From the NCBI GenBank assembly GCA_014763545.1, contig JACXVD010000019.1, positions 1 to 60,186 of the forward strand: a DNA stretch of 60,186 bases, read 5' to 3'. Of this stretch, positions 9,101 to 18,066 are shown one piece after another; within the stretch, counting starts at the first letter, position 1, and each line of letters begins with the position of its first letter. A model generated the notes under the pieces. It worked only from the letters and a program-made list of their open reading frames with translations, had not been told where the DNA came from and searched no databases. This DNA is from Sphingomonadales bacterium (lineage in GTDB: Bacteria; Pseudomonadota; Alphaproteobacteria; Sphingomonadales; Sphingomonadaceae). The translations under genes were made by a program, and so were the position numbers.

Positions 9101-10774
9101 TTGAGCGGAAACTGGAAATCGGGCTTGCTGCGGTTCGGCCGCGCCGAACGCGATCTGATCGCGCTGGGCATCGCTGTTTCCGCCATCCTGATGTTCCTTG
9201 GCACCGGAAGCTCGGTGCTGCCGCAGATCGCCCGATCGTGGATGGGCAAAGGCTCTGCTCCCGACATGCTTCTGGTCAACGCATTGCTGCTCAACATTGC
9301 GCTGATCATCTTCGGCTGGCGCCGCTATGCCGAATTGACCAGCGAAATCGCCGAACGCCGCAAGGCCGAGGAACGTGCGCGGGAACTGGCCGAAACCGAT
9401 CCGCTGACCGCTTGCCTTAACCGCCGGAGCATCGGGCCAGCCACCGAAGCCCTGCTCACGCGGGCCGAGGAACGCGGCGAGGCGGTGGCCTTCCTGATGG
9501 TCGATCTCGACAATTTCAAACTGATCAACGACCTCAACGGCCACAATTGCGGTGACGAAGTGCTGCGGCGGACAGCCGAGCGCCTTCGGGCGTCCCTGCC
9601 CGAAGGCGGCCTGCTCTCGCGACTGGGCGGCGATGAGTTCGCTTGCGCGATCGGCTACGATCCGCGCCAGCCCGAACGCGCCGACCAGATCGTTTGCGAG
9701 TTGATCGACGCCGTCGCCCAGCCGATGAAAGTCGATGAAACGCCGATCGAGGTTACCGTCTCGGTCGGCATTGCAGCGACGATCGAAACGCTCACAGACA
9801 GTGAAGGCAAGGTCGACAGCGCGCGCCTGATGCACAAGGCGGATATCGCCATGTACCATGCCAAGAAGCGCGGGCGGAACGGCTATTCCTGGTACGAGCC
9901 CCAGCTCGAAACCGATCTGCGCTATCGCAGCGAGCTGGAAGCGGGCATCCGTCGCGGCGTCCAGAATGGCGAATTCGTCCCCTATTACGAGCAGCAGGTC
10001 GATATCGCATCGGGCGAACTGGTCGGCTTCGAGATGCTGGCGCGCTGGCATTCCCCCGACCGGGGCGTGGTTGGCCCGGACATCTTCATCCCGGTAGCGG
10101 AGGAAATTGGCCTGATCGCGCCGCTTTCCGAACAGCTGATCGGCCAGGCATTCGACGATGCGCTGGAATGGGATCCCGCGCTGACGCTGTCGGTCAACAT
10201 TTCGCCCTACCAGCTGCGCGATCCGTGGTTTGCGCAGAAGATCCTGAAGCTGCTGGTGCAACACGGCTTTCCGGCCGAACGGCTCGAAATCGAAATTACC
10301 GAAAGCTGCCTGCACGAAAACATCGGCCTGGTATTCTCGATGATCACCAGCCTGCGCAACCAGGGTGTGAAGATCAGCCTCGACGATTTCGGCACCGGCT
10401 ATTCCAGCCTGTCGCAGCTGCGCGCCCTGCCCTTCGACCGGCTCAAGATCGATCGCAGCTTCGTCAGCGAGTTGAAAGACGCCAGGGGTGGCACCAAGCT
10501 GGTCAATGCCATCGTCTCACTCGGCGAAGGGCTCGACATGCCGATCACCGCCGAAGGGATCGAGGACGCGGCAATCCTCGAAGCATTGCAGAAGATGGGC
10601 CCGCTCAAGGGCCAGGGCTATCACTATGGCATGCCCGAAGATGCTACCTCGGTTCACAGGCGGCTGACGGCCATGGGTCGACTGGTCGCAAACGCGCATG
10701 ACAGCGACGAGAACGATCGGGAAGCCATCGGCCACGAGGCCACCGAAGCCGCCCTGCAGCGCGGTCGGGGCTGA
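9101..10774 (+). CDS. Membrane-anchored GGDEF-EAL protein (c-di-GMP turnover)
   Basis: Bifunctional c-di-GMP enzyme. Two N-terminal membrane spans (LIALGIAVSAILMFLG and MLLVNALLLNIALIIFGW) lead into a short coiled segment, then GGDEF (ETDPLTACLNRRS, RLGGDEFACAIG with an intact GGDEF loop). The EAL domain follows (GFEMLARW, NISPYQLRDPWF, EITES, DDFGTGYSS, LKIDRSFV, AEGIED). The signature EAL reads EML, but the metal-binding Glu, Asn, Asp-Asp and Lys positions are kept. No good ATG precedes the first span. A TTG at 9101 gives the expected short N terminus, while an upstream ATG (8933) would add over 50 basic residues. The start is therefore uncertain. Length from TTG is 557 residues. Confidence 0.85.
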   Translation: MSGNWKSGLLRFGRAERDLIALGIAVSAILMFLGTGSSVLPQIARSWMGKGSAPDMLLVNALLLNIALIIFGWRRYAELTSEIAERRKAEERARELAETDPLTACLNRRSIGPATEALLTRAEERGEAVAFLMVDLDNFKLINDLNGHNCGDEVLRRTAERLRASLPEGGLLSRLGGDEFACAIGYDPRQPERADQIVCELIDAVAQPMKVDETPIEVTVSVGIAATIETLTDSEGKVDSARLMHKADIAMYHAKKRGRNGYSWYEPQLETDLRYRSELEAGIRRGVQNGEFVPYYEQQVDIASGELVGFEMLARWHSPDRGVVGPDIFIPVAEEIGLIAPLSEQLIGQAFDDALEWDPALTLSVNISPYQLRDPWFAQKILKLLVQHGFPAERLEIEITESCLHENIGLVFSMITSLRNQGVKISLDDFGTGYSSLSQLRALPFDRLKIDRSFVSELKDARGGTKLVNAIVSLGEGLDMPITAEGIEDAAILEALQKMGPLKGQGYHYGMPEDATSVHRRLTAMGRLVANAHDSDENDREAIGHEATEAALQRGRG

Positions 10775-10820
10775 CACCCGCACGGCGACACCCCTTGCCC
10801 GCAAGCCGCCCGGCGCATAG

Positions 10821-11639
10821 ATGCGCGCCATGCGGATTGAGTTCACCAAAATGCACGGCCTGGGGAACGACTTCGTCGTGCTCGACGCGCGCCAAACCGC
10901 GATCCCCGAATTGACCGTGAGGGTCGCGGCCGCAATCGCCGATCGCCGCACCGGCGTTGGCTGCGACCAGGTGATCCTGCTCGAACAATCGCAAGCCGCC
11001 GATTTCCGCATGCGCATCTTCAATGCCGACGGCAGCGAAGTGGAAGCCTGCGGCAATGCCAGTCGCGCGGTCGCGCTGCTGCATGGCAAGCCGGCGCGGA
11101 TCGAGACCGCCGGTGGGATGATCGACGCGCGCCCCGCCGATGGCGGCATCGCCGTCGATATGGGCATTCCCCGCTTCGGCTGGGAGGAAATCCCCCTCGC
11201 CTATGCGATGGATACGTCGCGCATGCCGGTCGCATGGGGCGAATTGGCGGAGCCGATGGCGGTGAACGTCGGCAATCCACATGTCATCTTCTTCGTGGCC
11301 GACACCGACGCGGTCGCGCTCGACCAGCTGGGTCCGCAGATCGAAAACGATCCGCTGTTTCCCGAGCGGGTCAACGTCAATGTCGCGACGGTCGTGAGCC
11401 GCGCAGCGATGCGCCTGCGCGTATGGGAGCGCGGTGCGGGATTGACCCGCGCATGTGGCACCGGCGCCTGCGCCAGCGCGATTGCGGCGATGCGCCGCGG
11501 GCTGGTCGAGCGGTCGGTCGCCGTCACCCTTCCCGGCGGTACGCTGCGGATCGATTGGAGCGAAGACGGGCGGGTCATCATGACCGGCCCGGCGACAGAG
11601 AGCTATCGCGGCAGCTTCGAATGGGGCGACTATACGTGA
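10821..11639 (+). CDS. dapF: Diaminopimelate epimerase
   Basis: Interconverts LL- and meso-diaminopimelate for lysine and peptidoglycan synthesis. 272 residues, usual length. Both catalytic cysteines are present: C77 in GSEVEACGNASRA and C212 in RACGTGACASA. The conserved start MRIEFTKMHGLGNDFVVLD suggests translation may begin at the second ATG (10830). Its stop overlaps the GTG start of mtaB (GTGA), the first of three consecutive overlaps down to yciB. Confidence 0.96.
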   Translation: MRAMRIEFTKMHGLGNDFVVLDARQTAIPELTVRVAAAIADRRTGVGCDQVILLEQSQAADFRMRIFNADGSEVEACGNASRAVALLHGKPARIETAGGMIDARPADGGIAVDMGIPRFGWEEIPLAYAMDTSRMPVAWGELAEPMAVNVGNPHVIFFVADTDAVALDQLGPQIENDPLFPERVNVNVATVVSRAAMRLRVWERGAGLTRACGTGACASAIAAMRRGLVERSVAVTLPGGTLRIDWSEDGRVIMTGPATESYRGSFEWGDYT

Positions 11640-12814
11640 GCGGCAGCGAGGTGATTACGCTCGGCTGCCGCCTCAACCTTGCCGAAAGCGAACGCATCCA
11701 GGCGCTGCTGGCCGGGGAAAGCGACATTGTGGTGGTCAACAGCTGCGCGGTCACGGCCGAGGCTGTGCGGCAAACGCGCCAGGCGATCCGCCGCGCGCGC
11801 CGCGCTCGGCCCGATGCCCGCCTGCTGGTGACGGGTTGTGCCGCCGATATCGAACGCGACGATCTGGCCGCCATGCCGGAGGTCGACGGGCTGGTGCCCA
11901 ATACCGCCAAGCTGGATGCCCGCGCGTGGAATGTCGCCCAGCGTCCCGCAGCCGCCCCTCGCAGCCTCACCCGCGCCTTCGTCGCGGTGCAGAACGGCTG
12001 CGACCACGCCTGTACTTTCTGCGTGATCCCGCAAGGGCGCGGCCCCAGCCGCTCGCTCTCGATCCCGCAAGTCCTGCGTGAAGTGGGCCATCACCTTGCC
12101 GAAGGCGCACGGGAAGTGGTGCTGACCGGCGTCGATGTGACCAGCTGGGGGCATGATTTGCCCGGCAACCCCGCGCTCGGCACGCTGGTACGGTCGGTGC
12201 TCGACGCATTCCCGGGATTGCGACGCCTGCGGATGTCCTCGCTCGACGGGGTGGAGATCGACCCGCTGCTGTTCGAACTTTTCGCCGCCGAGCCGCGCGT
12301 GATGCCGCATATCCATCTTTCCCTGCAGCATGGCGACGATCTGGTGCTCAAACGCATGAAGCGCCGCCATGCGCGCGCCGACGCCGTCGACCTTGTGCAA
12401 CGGCTGCACGAAAGCCGCCCGGATATTGCGGTCGGCGCGGATATCATCGCCGGTTTCCCGACCGAGGACGAAGCGATGCATCGGGCGAACCTCTCGCTGA
12501 TCCGCGACCTGCCGGTGATCCACGGGCATATCTTCCCCTACTCGCCCCGCCCCGGTACGCCTGCCGCGCGCATGCCGCAGGTCGCTCGCGAAACCATCCG
12601 CCATCGCGCGGGCGAGTTGCGCGCTGCGGTGCAGGCTGTTTCGGGCGCATGGCTGGTCCAGCAGGTCGGCAAGCCGCTGACCGTTCTCGCCGAACGCGAC
12701 GGGACGGGCTATGCGGAAAACTTCGCCCGGGTGGCGCTGCCGCAAGGCACGGTGCCCGGAACCATCGTGAGTGTGACCCCGTCGCGGGTCGAGGAAGGCC
12801 TGTTGCATGAGTGA
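11636..12814 (+). CDS. mtaB: tRNA t6A37 methylthiotransferase
   Basis: Radical-SAM methylthiotransferase (MiaB/RimO family) that turns t6A37 of ANN-decoding tRNAs into ms2t6A. Three N-terminal cysteines (C11 in TLGCRLN, C37 in VVNSCAVT, C68 in LVTGCA) ligate the auxiliary cluster. The radical-SAM motif CxxxCxxC is C122, C126, C129 in NGCDHACTFCVIPQGRGPSR. It has 392 residues from a GTG start that overlaps the dapF stop by 4 bp; its own 3' end overlaps ftsY by 8 bp. MtaB is preferred over MiaB because of the CRLN motif and GPSRS. Confidence 0.9.
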   Translation: MSGSEVITLGCRLNLAESERIQALLAGESDIVVVNSCAVTAEAVRQTRQAIRRARRARPDARLLVTGCAADIERDDLAAMPEVDGLVPNTAKLDARAWNVAQRPAAAPRSLTRAFVAVQNGCDHACTFCVIPQGRGPSRSLSIPQVLREVGHHLAEGAREVVLTGVDVTSWGHDLPGNPALGTLVRSVLDAFPGLRRLRMSSLDGVEIDPLLFELFAAEPRVMPHIHLSLQHGDDLVLKRMKRRHARADAVDLVQRLHESRPDIAVGADIIAGFPTEDEAMHRANLSLIRDLPVIHGHIFPYSPRPGTPAARMPQVARETIRHRAGELRAAVQAVSGAWLVQQVGKPLTVLAERDGTGYAENFARVALPQGTVPGTIVSVTPSRVEEGLLHE

Positions 12815-13730
12815 GACGAGCTGGACCGAACGGCTGTTCGGCGGCTTCCGGAAAACGTCGGAGCGCCTCTCCACCAACCTTTCGGGCGTGGTGGGGACGG
12901 CGAAACTCGACGATGCGACGCTCGACGAGGTCGAGGATGCGCTGATCCTGTCGGACCTCGGCCCCGCCGCCGCCGCGCGCATTCGCGCGAAACTTGCGGA
13001 AAAGCGGTTCGGACTGAACGTGACAGAACGGGAGCTGAAAGAGGCTGTAGCGGACGAGATCGCCGCCATCCTGCGCCCGGTCGCCAGGCCGCTCGAGATC
13101 ACCGCCTTCCCGCGCCCGCAGGTGATCCTGGTGATCGGCGTCAACGGCAGCGGCAAGACCACCACCATCGCCAAGCTGGCCCATCTGTTCCAGGAAGACG
13201 ATTACGGCGTGATGCTGGCGGCGGGCGATACGTTCCGTGCGGCGGCGATCGGTCAGCTGGCAACCTGGGCCGACCGCATCGGCGTGCCCATCGTGCGCGG
13301 ACCGGAGGGCGGCGATCCGGCCAGCATCGTGTTCGACGCGGTGAAGGCCGCGACCGACCAGGGGATCGACGCGCTGGTGGTCGACACCGCCGGCCGCCTG
13401 CAGAACAAGCGCGAACTGATGGACGAGCTGGCGAAAATCCGCCGCGTGCTCGGCCGTCTCAATCCCGAAGCGCCGCACGATGTCGTGCTGGTGCTCGATG
13501 CCACCAACGGCCAGAACGCGCTGAGCCAGATCGAGATCTTCAAGGAGGTCGCCGGGGTGACCGGGCTGATCATGACCAAGCTCGACGGCACCGCGCGCGG
13601 CGGCGTGCTAGTCGCGGCAGCCGAACAATATGGCCTGCCGATCCATGCCATCGGTGTGGGCGAGAAGATCGACGATTTGCGCCCGTTCGACCCCGACCTG
13701 GTCGCGCGCGTGATTGCAGGAGTGGCCTGA
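12807..13730 (+). CDS. ftsY: Signal recognition particle receptor FtsY
   Basis: SRP receptor GTPase that docks ribosome-SRP complexes at the inner membrane. 307 residues. A short NG-type protein without the long acidic A domain of E. coli: the N domain (residues 1-95) is followed by the G domain with GVNGSGKTTTIAKLA, DTFRAAAIGQL, VVDTAGRLQNK and TKLDGTARGG. Its RNA partner, the SRP RNA gene, lies at 49487-49573. It overlaps mtaB (8 bp) and yciB (TGATG). Confidence 0.96.
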   Translation: MSETSWTERLFGGFRKTSERLSTNLSGVVGTAKLDDATLDEVEDALILSDLGPAAAARIRAKLAEKRFGLNVTERELKEAVADEIAAILRPVARPLEITAFPRPQVILVIGVNGSGKTTTIAKLAHLFQEDDYGVMLAAGDTFRAAAIGQLATWADRIGVPIVRGPEGGDPASIVFDAVKAATDQGIDALVVDTAGRLQNKRELMDELAKIRRVLGRLNPEAPHDVVLVLDATNGQNALSQIEIFKEVAGVTGLIMTKLDGTARGGVLVAAAEQYGLPIHAIGVGEKIDDLRPFDPDLVARVIAGVA

Positions 13731-14392
13731 TGAGCGAGCAGGACAAGCCCCGGGGAAAGAAACAGGCCGGTTCCGGCTGGCTCAGCGTCGTGATCGATTA
13801 CGGCCCGCTGGTCGTGTTCCTGCTGGCCTATCGCCACTTCTCCCCGGCCGACCACGAGGACGCCATCGCCACCGTGCTCGCGGTGGTGAAGAGCACCGCC
13901 GCCTTCATCGTCGCCGCATTGGTGGCGCTGGCCGCGTCGCGATTGTTGCTGGGGAAAATCTCGCGCATGCTGTGGCTGTCGACCCTGTTGATCGTCGGCT
14001 TCGGCGGGCTGACGATCCTGCTGCGCGACCCGTTCTATGTGCAGCTCAAACCCACGGTGCTCTATGTCTTCTTCGGCCTGGTGCTGCTGGGCGGCTGGCT
14101 GAAGGGCAAGGCCTTCCTGCAATGGCTGCTGGAGGCCGCGTTCGAAGGGCTGAGCGAGGAAGGCTGGCTCAAGCTGTCACGCAATTGGGGCGTGTTCTTC
14201 CTCGTCCTCGCAGTCCTCAACGAAGTGCTGCGGCATTACCTCGATTTCGGTGACTGGCTGGCGGCCAAGCTGTGGGTGTTCCTGCCGTTGAGCTTCCTGT
14301 TCACCTTCAGCCAGATCCCCATGCTGCTGAAGCACGGGCTGGCCGCCGAAAGGGTCGAGGACGTGGTGCAGGACGAACCGCCGACGGGGTGA
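13730..14392 (+). CDS. yciB: Inner-membrane septation protein A family (YciB/IspZ)
   Basis: 220-residue polytopic membrane protein with about six spans. Family signatures are VIDYGPLVVFLLAYRHF near the N terminus, LRDPFYVQLKPTVLYVFFG in the middle and LKLSRNWGVFFLVLAVLNE further on. The family affects septation and cell-envelope integrity; its biochemical activity is unsettled. The ATG overlaps the ftsY stop, so it is translated as the last gene of the dapF-mtaB-ftsY operon. Confidence 0.92.
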   Translation: MSEQDKPRGKKQAGSGWLSVVIDYGPLVVFLLAYRHFSPADHEDAIATVLAVVKSTAAFIVAALVALAASRLLLGKISRMLWLSTLLIVGFGGLTILLRDPFYVQLKPTVLYVFFGLVLLGGWLKGKAFLQWLLEAAFEGLSEEGWLKLSRNWGVFFLVLAVLNEVLRHYLDFGDWLAAKLWVFLPLSFLFTFSQIPMLLKHGLAAERVEDVVQDEPPTG

Positions 14393-14410
14393 TCCCCCCG
14401 CCCCGCCCGG

Positions 14411-16360
14411 TCAGATTTCGACCTGGCTGCCCAGTTCGACCACCCGGTTGGTGGGCAGGCGGAAGAAGTCCATTGCCGTGGCCGCATTGCGCAGCATCCA
14501 GCTGAAGATCTTTTCGCGCCAGATCGGCATGCCCGGGTTCTTGGACGGCAGCAGCGTCTGCCGGCTGAGGAAGAAGCTGGTCTTCATCATGTCGAACATG
14601 CCGCCGCAGTCGAGCTCCTCCAGCGCCTTGGGCACGTCGGTCTCTTCCATGAAGCCATAGCGCAGCACCACGCGATAGAACCCGTCTTCCAGCGCCACGA
14701 TCTCGCCCCGGTTCTCCGGATCGACATAGGGTTCGTCGGCGATCTTGACGGTCAGGATCACCACCCGTTCGTGCAGCACCTTGTTGTGCTTGATATTGTG
14801 CAGCAGCGCGGAGGGGACGCCTGCGGTGCTCGATGCCATGAAGATCGCCGTGCCGGGCACGCGGGTGGCGCTGTTCTTGGCCGATTTGGCGAAGATTTCG
14901 ATCGGCAGGGCGACTTCGGTCATCCGGTCGCGCATCAGCTTGCGCCCGCGCGCCCAGGTCGTGAGCAGGGTGAAGGCGATGAAGCCGACCAGCAGCGGGA
15001 ACCAGCCGCCGTCCGGAATCTTGGGCACGTTGGCGCCGAAGAAGGCCCCGTCGACCAGGAAGAACACCGCCGCGATGGGGATCGCGAACCACAGCTTCCA
15101 GCGCCATACGGCGACGAACAGCACCGCCATCAGGCAGGTATCGATCACCATCGCCCCGGTCACCGCGATGCCATAGGCGCTGGCGAGGTTGGACGAGTTC
15201 TGAAAGGTCAGCACCAGCAGGATCACCGCGATCATCAGCACCCAGTTGACGAAGGGCATGTAGATCTGCCCGTGCTCGGTTTCGCTGGTGTGGAGCATCG
15301 ACAGGCGCGGCACGAAGCCGAGCTGGATTGCCTGATGGGTGACCGAGAAGGCGCCCGAGATCACCGCCTGGCTGGCAATGAAGGTCGCCGCCGTGGCGAG
15401 GAATACCAGCGGCAGGCGATAGGCTTCGGGCGCCATCACGAAGAACGGGCTCTGGATCGCATCGGCGGCGGCCACCGGATCGAGGCTGATGATCATCGCC
15501 GCCTGCCCGAAATAATTGAGCAGCAGGCAGGGCATGACGAAGCCGAACCACGACAGGCGCAGCGGCCCGCGCCCGAAATGGCCCATGTCGGTATAGAGCG
15601 CTTCCGATCCCGTCACCGCCAGCACGACCGAGCCGAGCGCAAGGAAGGCCAGCACCCGGTCGGCCATGAAGAACTGCACCGCGTACCACGGGTTGAGCGC
15701 CGCCAGCACGCCGGGATGTTCGAGGATCTGGATCGTGCCGAGCACGGCCAGCACGAGGAAATAGGTGATCATGATCGGCGCGAACATCTTGCCGATCTTC
15801 GCGGTCCCGCGCCGCTGGAGCATGAACAGCACGATCAGGAGCACCAGCGCGATGGGAATCACCAGCTCGCCCAGCGCCGGGTTGACGACGGTAAGCCCCT
15901 CGACCGCGGAAAGCACCGAAACCGCGGGGGTAATCATGCTGTCGCCATAGAACAGCGCGGTGGCGAAAACACCCAGCATCACCGCCACCCAGCCATAACC
16001 GGTGCGCCCGATACGGCCCGAAATCAGCGCAACCAGCGCCAGCGTGCCACCCTGCCCCTTGTTATCCGCGCGCATGAGGATGGCGACATATTGCAGCGAC
16101 ACGATGATCGTCATCGCCCAGAAGATCAGGCTGACCACGCCCATGACATGCAGCCGGTCGAGCGCCAGCGGATGCGGCCCGACGAAGGTTTCGCGGAAAG
16201 CATAGAGCGGGCTGGTGCCGATATCGCCGAACACGATACCGATCGCGCCGACGGCCAGCGCCGCCCGCGAACCATGGCTGCCGTTGCTGCCATGGTTGGC
16301 TGGGCCGGCATGGCCGCCGCCGGTCGAATCACTAGTCTGGGATACGGCTGCTTCGCTCAT
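14411..16360 (-). CDS. kup: Kup-family potassium transporter
   Basis: Low-affinity K+/H+ symporter of 649 residues. Start at ATG 16360 ([19 protein letters not shown]) is followed by the family motif [19 protein letters not shown] and about 12 membrane spans. Then comes a cytosolic C-terminal domain (from about residue 455) with [12 protein letters not shown] and [14 protein letters not shown]. The first 30 residues are rich in Gly, Ser, His and Asn and are probably unstructured. The frame extends upstream to 16480 but without family similarity. Convergent with yciB, with an 18-bp gap. Confidence 0.95.
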   Translation of the reverse strand: MSEAAVSQTSDSTGGGHAGPANHGSNGSHGSRAALAVGAIGIVFGDIGTSPLYAFRETFVGPHPLALDRLHVMGVVSLIFWAMTIIVSLQYVAILMRADNKGQGGTLALVALISGRIGRTGYGWVAVMLGVFATALFYGDSMITPAVSVLSAVEGLTVVNPALGELVIPIALVLLIVLFMLQRRGTAKIGKMFAPIMITYFLVLAVLGTIQILEHPGVLAALNPWYAVQFFMADRVLAFLALGSVVLAVTGSEALYTDMGHFGRGPLRLSWFGFVMPCLLLNYFGQAAMIISLDPVAAADAIQSPFFVMAPEAYRLPLVFLATAATFIASQAVISGAFSVTHQAIQLGFVPRLSMLHTSETEHGQIYMPFVNWVLMIAVILLVLTFQNSSNLASAYGIAVTGAMVIDTCLMAVLFVAVWRWKLWFAIPIAAVFFLVDGAFFGANVPKIPDGGWFPLLVGFIAFTLLTTWARGRKLMRDRMTEVALPIEIFAKSAKNSATRVPGTAIFMASSTAGVPSALLHNIKHNKVLHERVVILTVKIADEPYVDPENRGEIVALEDGFYRVVLRYGFMEETDVPKALEELDCGGMFDMMKTSFFLSRQTLLPSKNPGMPIWREKIFSWMLRNAATAMDFFRLPTNRVVELGSQVEI

Positions 16361-16469
16361 TCGATCGGGTTTCCCGAGATCGTACAGGAAAGGTCGGAAT
16401 AGGCCCCCTGCAAAGGTTGCGGCGCTTACCAGCAACCTTTCGCAGCTGCAACAATGCCCGAGTTTCTCC

Positions 16470-17102
16470 TTACTGGCCACCCATTTGAGCGATCAACTCG
16501 TCCAATCGTGCGAGTCTTTGCGCCAGCAACTCGCGCCAGGGCGCATCGGCGGGCGCGCGGGCCAGCGTTTCGGCCCACAATTGCCGCGCCTGCCCCAATT
16601 GCCCCGAGCGAATCAGTGCCACGCCAAGGAAATAGGCCGGTGCCGGATTGTCGGGCAGCAGCGCATCGGCCTTGCCATAGGAATAGAGCGCCGCCGGGGT
16701 CAGCATGCCATCGGCATGTTCGACCAGCGCATTGCCCAGCGCCAGCCACGCCTCGCCATCCTTGGGATCCTGCTCGACCGCACCGCTCAGGATCTGCGCC
16801 GCGTCGAGATATTGCCCCTGCCGGGCGAATCCGTCGGACACGGTGATCCAGTGGCTGGGCGCGACAGTGGCGTCGAACAATTCGCGCCGCGCATCGACCA
16901 GCGCCGCACCGCCGCCCGATGCATCTTCGGCATATTCCTTGGGCGCACCGGCATAGCCGGGCGATCCCTGCAGCGCATAACCGGCCAGGCCGAACATCAG
17001 CGCCGCGCCAAGAACCGGCCACGCCGGGCGCGGCAGGCGCAGGACGAAGGCGCCGACGACAAAGGCGATCGCGCCCAGCAGGATGATCGGCAGCCAGCTC
17101 AT
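16470..17102 (-). CDS. ccmI: TPR cytochrome c biogenesis factor (CcmI-like)
   Basis: 210-residue membrane-anchored TPR protein, last gene of the ccm operon. Two N-terminal hydrophobic spans ([20 protein letters not shown], then [17 protein letters not shown]) are followed by TPR-like repeats ([56 protein letters not shown]). CcmI-type proteins present apocytochrome to the haem lyase. It is shorter than classical CcmI. Its start overlaps the ccmH stop (ATGA), so the assignment rests on position plus TPRs. Confidence 0.8.
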   Translation of the reverse strand: MSWLPIILLGAIAFVVGAFVLRLPRPAWPVLGAALMFGLAGYALQGSPGYAGAPKEYAEDASGGGAALVDARRELFDATVAPSHWITVSDGFARQGQYLDAAQILSGAVEQDPKDGEAWLALGNALVEHADGMLTPAALYSYGKADALLPDNPAPAYFLGVALIRSGQLGQARQLWAETLARAPADAPWRELLAQRLARLDELIAQMGGQ

Positions 17103-17542
17103 GATTCGCCCTTCCCTTCGCGCGCTGCGGGGCCACGCCCCATACGCCGCCACAGCACCAGCCCGGCGAAAGCGAGCAGCAGCACCGGCAGCGCGAACAG
17201 CGGCCAGGTCGTTTCGCTCACTTCGGGCTTGTAGCTGACATAGTCGCCATAGCGTTCCATCAGCCAGGCGCGGATCGCCTCGGGATCTTCGCCCGCCGCG
17301 ATGCGCATGCGCACGTCGCTGCGCATGTCGCCCGCCATGGACGCGTCACTATCGGCGATCGACTGGCTCTGGCACTTGAGGCAACGCAGCGTTTCCATCA
17401 GCGCCTGCGCCTTGGCTTCCTGCTCCGGATCGTCGAGCTGGCGATAGGCATAGGGTGCGGGCGGCATGGATTCCTGCGCCTGCACGCCCGCGACCGCGAT
17501 CACGCAGGCCATCGCCACGATCAGGACGCGCAGCAGCCTCAC
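17099..17542 (-). CDS. ccmH: Cytochrome c maturation thioredox protein CcmH
   Basis: 147-residue periplasm-facing thiol reductant of apocytochrome c. GTG start at 17542, a signal peptide ending near AGVQAQ, then the family motif LRCLKCQSQS (C54, C57). A C-terminal span (WPLFALPVLLLAFAGLVLW) anchors it. The start overlaps the ccmG stop by 4 bp (GTGA) and its stop overlaps the CcmI-like gene. A longer ATG frame exists upstream but belongs to the ccmG region. Confidence 0.93.
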   Translation of the reverse strand: MRLLRVLIVAMACVIAVAGVQAQESMPPAPYAYRQLDDPEQEAKAQALMETLRCLKCQSQSIADSDASMAGDMRSDVRMRIAAGEDPEAIRAWLMERYGDYVSYKPEVSETTWPLFALPVLLLAFAGLVLWRRMGRGPAAREGKGES

Positions 17543-18066
17543 TTCGCCGCCTCCTGCAGTTTCTCCAGCAAGGTGGGCACATCGCTCGGCCGGATATCGC
17601 CGATATGCTGGTAGCGGATGATCCCCTGCCCATCGATCACGAAAGTTTCCGGCACGCCCGACGAACCGATCCCCAGCTGCACGACCGAAAGATTGTCCGC
17701 CCCGATGCGCGAATAGGGATTGCCATATTGCGCCAGAAACCCGGCCACATCCTCGGGCCGGTCGCGGATGGCGACGCTGACCACATCGGCACCCTGGCGG
17801 CGCAGCATTTCGAGTTGCGGCGCTTCGGCGGCGCAGGGGATGCACCAGCTGGCCCAGATGTTGAGCAAGCGCGGCTTGCCGTCCCTGAAATCCCTGGTCG
17901 CCAACCCGGGCCGGTCGACTGCCGCGGCGGGCAGCGCGAATTCGGGCAAAGGCTTGCCGATCATGCGGCTTTCGACGAATTCGTCCTTCGGCTTGGTCAG
18001 CATGTAGCCAGCCAGCCCGACGAAGGCGAGGAACAGCACCAGCGGCAGGATGAACCAGCGATTCAT
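17539..18066 (-). CDS. ccmG: Thiol:disulfide interchange protein CcmG/DsbE
   Basis: Membrane-anchored thioredoxin-like protein of 175 residues that reduces the haem-binding cysteines of apocytochrome c. N-terminal span FILPLVLFLAFVGLAGYML, then the active site NIWASWCIPCAAEAPQLEML (C75, C78) and the typical SGVPETFVIDGQG with the cis-Pro. ATG at 18066 overlaps the 3' end of ccmF by 4 bp. Confidence 0.95.
   Translation of the reverse strand: MNRWFILPLVLFLAFVGLAGYMLTKPKDEFVESRMIGKPLPEFALPAAAVDRPGLATRDFRDGKPRLLNIWASWCIPCAAEAPQLEMLRRQGADVVSVAIRDRPEDVAGFLAQYGNPYSRIGADNLSVVQLGIGSSGVPETFVIDGQGIIRYQHIGDIRPSDVPTLLEKLQEAAK

Noticed and set aside
14771-16402. 543-residue open frame on the plus strand
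   Set aside because: Antisense to kup with no recognisable domain; kup is certain.
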